A stretch of 64,000 bases of DNA from Streptomyces cucumeris. GTDB taxonomy: Bacteria > Actinomycetota > Actinomycetes > Streptomycetales > Streptomycetaceae. The stretch is from the NCBI RefSeq assembly GCF_024295805.1, contig NZ_JANCLX010000013.1:1-64000 (forward strand). The letters are read 5' to 3'. Each line of letters opens with the position of its first letter. The first letter of the stretch is position 1. The position numbers and the translations under genes were made by a program. Below, piece after piece: positions 62,360-64,000 of this stretch. The notes under the pieces were generated by a model. The model ran no database searches, was not told the DNA's origin, and saw only the letters and a list, made by a program, of their open reading frames with translations.

Positions 62360-64000
62360 TCAGCGGATGGGGCGGTGGACGTTGTCCTTCGCGGAGGGGC
62401 CGGGGGTGGCGTCGGCGATCCAGGGACCGTCGTCGCTGGGGTCGAGGACCCCCTCTTCCAGCCAGGTGTACGAGCCGGAGAGCACCCCGGAGACGACCTT
62501 GCGGTCGAGCTCGTCGGTGTTGGTCCACAGCCGGCCGAAGAGCTCCTCGGCGCGGATCCGGGCCTGTCGGCAGAAGACGTCGGCCAGTTGGTATGCCTCC
62601 GCGCCGTGGTCCCCGCGGCTGCGCAGCATCTCGGCCCGCACACAGGCCGCGCTCATCGCGAACAGCTCCGCGCCGATGTCGACGATCCGGCCCAGGAACC
62701 CCTGCTTGGTCTCCATCCGGCCCTGCCAGCGCGACATGGCGTAGAAGGTGGAGCGCGCCAGCTTGCGCGCGGAACGCTCCACGTAGCGCAGATGGGGCGA
62801 GAGGTCCCGGTGGCCCTCGGGGTGGAACTCACCGTAGGAGCGCGGCAGCTGGCCGGGTCCGGTGACCAGGCCGGGCAGCCAGCGGGCGTAGAAGCCACCG
62901 GCCTTGGCCGCCGCCTTGCCCTTGTCGGACAGGGACTTGTCCGGGTCGATGAGGTCACCGGCCACCGACAGATGGGCGTCGACCGCCTCGCGGGCGATCA
63001 GCAGGTGCATGATCTCCGTGGAGCCCTCGAAGATCCGGTTGATGCGCAGATCGCGGAGCATCTGCTCGGTGGGGACGGCCCGTTCGCCGCGGGCGGCGAG
63101 CGAGGCGGCCGTCTCGAAGCCGCGGCCACCGCGGATCTGGACCAGTTCGTCCGCCATCAGCCAGGACATCTCACTGCCGTACAGCTTGGCGAGCGCGGCC
63201 TCGATGCGGATGTCGTTGCGGTCCTCGTCGGCCATCTGGGAGGCGAGGTCGATCACGGCCTCCAGGGCGAAGGTGGTCGCCGCGATGAACGAGATCTTGG
63301 CGCCGACGGCCTCGTGGCGGGCGATCGGCTTGCCCCACTGCTCACGGGCGGCGGACCACTCGCGGGCGATCTTCAGACACCACTTCCCGGCACCCGCGCA
63401 CATCGCGGGCAGCGAGAGCCGGCCGGTGTTGAGCGTGGTGAGCGCGATCTTGAGCCCGGCGCCCTCGGGGCCGATCCGGTTGACGGCGGGGACCCGCACC
63501 CGGTGGAGCCGGGTCACCCCGTTCTCCAGACCGCGCAGCCCCATGAAGGCGTTGCGGTTCTCGACCGTGACGCCCTCGGACGCGGTCTCGACGACGAAGG
63601 CGGTGATCCCGCCCTTGTGCCCCTCGGACCGCGGCACCCGGGCCATCACCACGAGCAGATCGGCGACCACCCCGTTGGTCGTCCACAGCTTGACGCCGTC
63701 GAGCACGTAGTCGTCGCCGTCCGGGACGGCGGTGGTGGCGAGCCGGGCCGGGTCGGAGCCCACGTCCGGTTCGGTGAGCAGGAACGCCGAGATGTCGGTG
63801 CGGGCGCAGCGCGGCAGGAACAGGTCCTTCTGCTCCTGGGTGCCGAACAGCTTGAGGGGCTGCGGCACACCGATGGACTGGTGGGCGGAGAGCAACGCGC
63901 CGACGGCGGGGCTGACGGAACCGACCAGCGCCAGGGCCTTGTTGTAGTACACCTGCGTGAGGCCCATGCCCCCGTACTTGGTGTCGATCTTCATGCCCAG
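62360..64000 (-). CDS. Acyl-CoA dehydrogenase, 5' end outside the window
   Basis: At least 546 residues of an FAD-dependent acyl-CoA dehydrogenase are visible; the frame runs off the window edge (the first Met inside, MKIDTKYGGMGLTQV, is internal). Motifs: LLTEPDVGSDPARLATTA (flavin/substrate), WTTNGVVADLLVVMAR, and QIRGGRGFETAASLAARGERAVPTEQMLRDLRINRIFEGSTEIM with the catalytic-base region. A C-terminal extension of about 180 residues beyond the usual 380-aa length marks the long subfamily. It probably acts in fatty-acid or branched-chain acyl oxidation; the specific substrate cannot be read. Confidence 0.9.
   Translation of the reverse strand: MGMKIDTKYGGMGLTQVYYNKALALVGSVSPAVGALLSAHQSIGVPQPLKLFGTQEQKDLFLPRCARTDISAFLLTEPDVGSDPARLATTAVPDGDDYVLDGVKLWTTNGVVADLLVVMARVPRSEGHKGGITAFVVETASEGVTVENRNAFMGLRGLENGVTRLHRVRVPAVNRIGPEGAGLKIALTTLNTGRLSLPAMCAGAGKWCLKIAREWSAAREQWGKPIARHEAVGAKISFIAATTFALEAVIDLASQMADEDRNDIRIEAALAKLYGSEMSWLMADELVQIRGGRGFETAASLAARGERAVPTEQMLRDLRINRIFEGSTEIMHLLIAREAVDAHLSVAGDLIDPDKSLSDKGKAAAKAGGFYARWLPGLVTGPGQLPRSYGEFHPEGHRDLSPHLRYVERSARKLARSTFYAMSRWQGRMETKQGFLGRIVDIGAELFAMSAACVRAEMLRSRGDHGAEAYQLADVFCRQARIRAEELFGRLWTNTDELDRKVVSGVLSGSYTWLEEGVLDPSDDGPWIADATPGPSAKDNVHRPIR

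Overview
The window reads as chromosomal DNA of a Streptomyces-type actinomycete. GC is very high, GTG and TTG starts are common, intrinsic terminators are GC-rich with little or no U-tract, thymidylate synthase is the ThyX type, and PNPase and NusA have actinobacterial lengths. I see no transposase, integrase, CRISPR array, tRNA or rRNA gene. Two conserved housekeeping blocks flank a large type VII (ESX/WXG100) secretion locus.

Left block (about 0-10.3 kb), mostly minus strand: RNase J, dapA, thyX, two small membrane proteins on the plus strand, a TPR-like membrane protein, dapB, an M16 peptidase, pnp and rpsO. dapA and dapB serve lysine/diaminopimelate synthesis. RNase J and PNPase are the main RNA-decay enzymes. 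Several hairpins here look regulatory: one in the rnj leader, a cUUCGg hairpin inside the 5' end of the M16 gene, and one just after rpsO.

Central block (about 10.5-43.6 kb), the type VII locus. eccD heads a minus-strand operon that continues into four tandem AfsK-like proteins (kinase fold, membrane segment, PQQ-type beta-propeller). The two distal ones keep the kinase catalytic residues and the two proximal ones have lost them (pseudokinases). Divergently, eccC leads towards a 160-aa/713-aa pair that may be a secreted substrate with its partner. Then come two WXG100 proteins (minus), a cassette of a 161-aa helical protein, a 547-aa WxG/proline-rich EspB-like protein and a mycosin (minus, unusually AT-rich), and a second mycosin behind eccB (minus). 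eccE, an unknown 274-aa protein and an orphan DUF397 protein lie on the plus strand. A membrane-anchored propeller protein (minus) and a large EspI-like MinD/ParA ATPase (plus) close the locus. EccB, EccC, EccD, EccE and mycosins are all present; EccA and EspG are not seen.

Right block (about 43.7-64 kb): ribF, truB, rbfA, a DUF503 gene, infB, ylxR, nusA and rimP form the conserved translation/transcription cluster (minus). Three plus-strand genes follow: a lipoprotein, a DUF4439 protein and a degenerate aminoglycoside-phosphotransferase-like protein. Then, on the minus strand, come proS, two GNAT proteins, ispG, a site-2 protease, dxr and an acyl-CoA dehydrogenase cut by the window end.

The most novel element is the kinase/pseudokinase propeller array fused to the secretion operon. 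My reading, as inference, is a membrane sensor module that senses outside and phosphorylates inside, devoted to controlling the type VII system.
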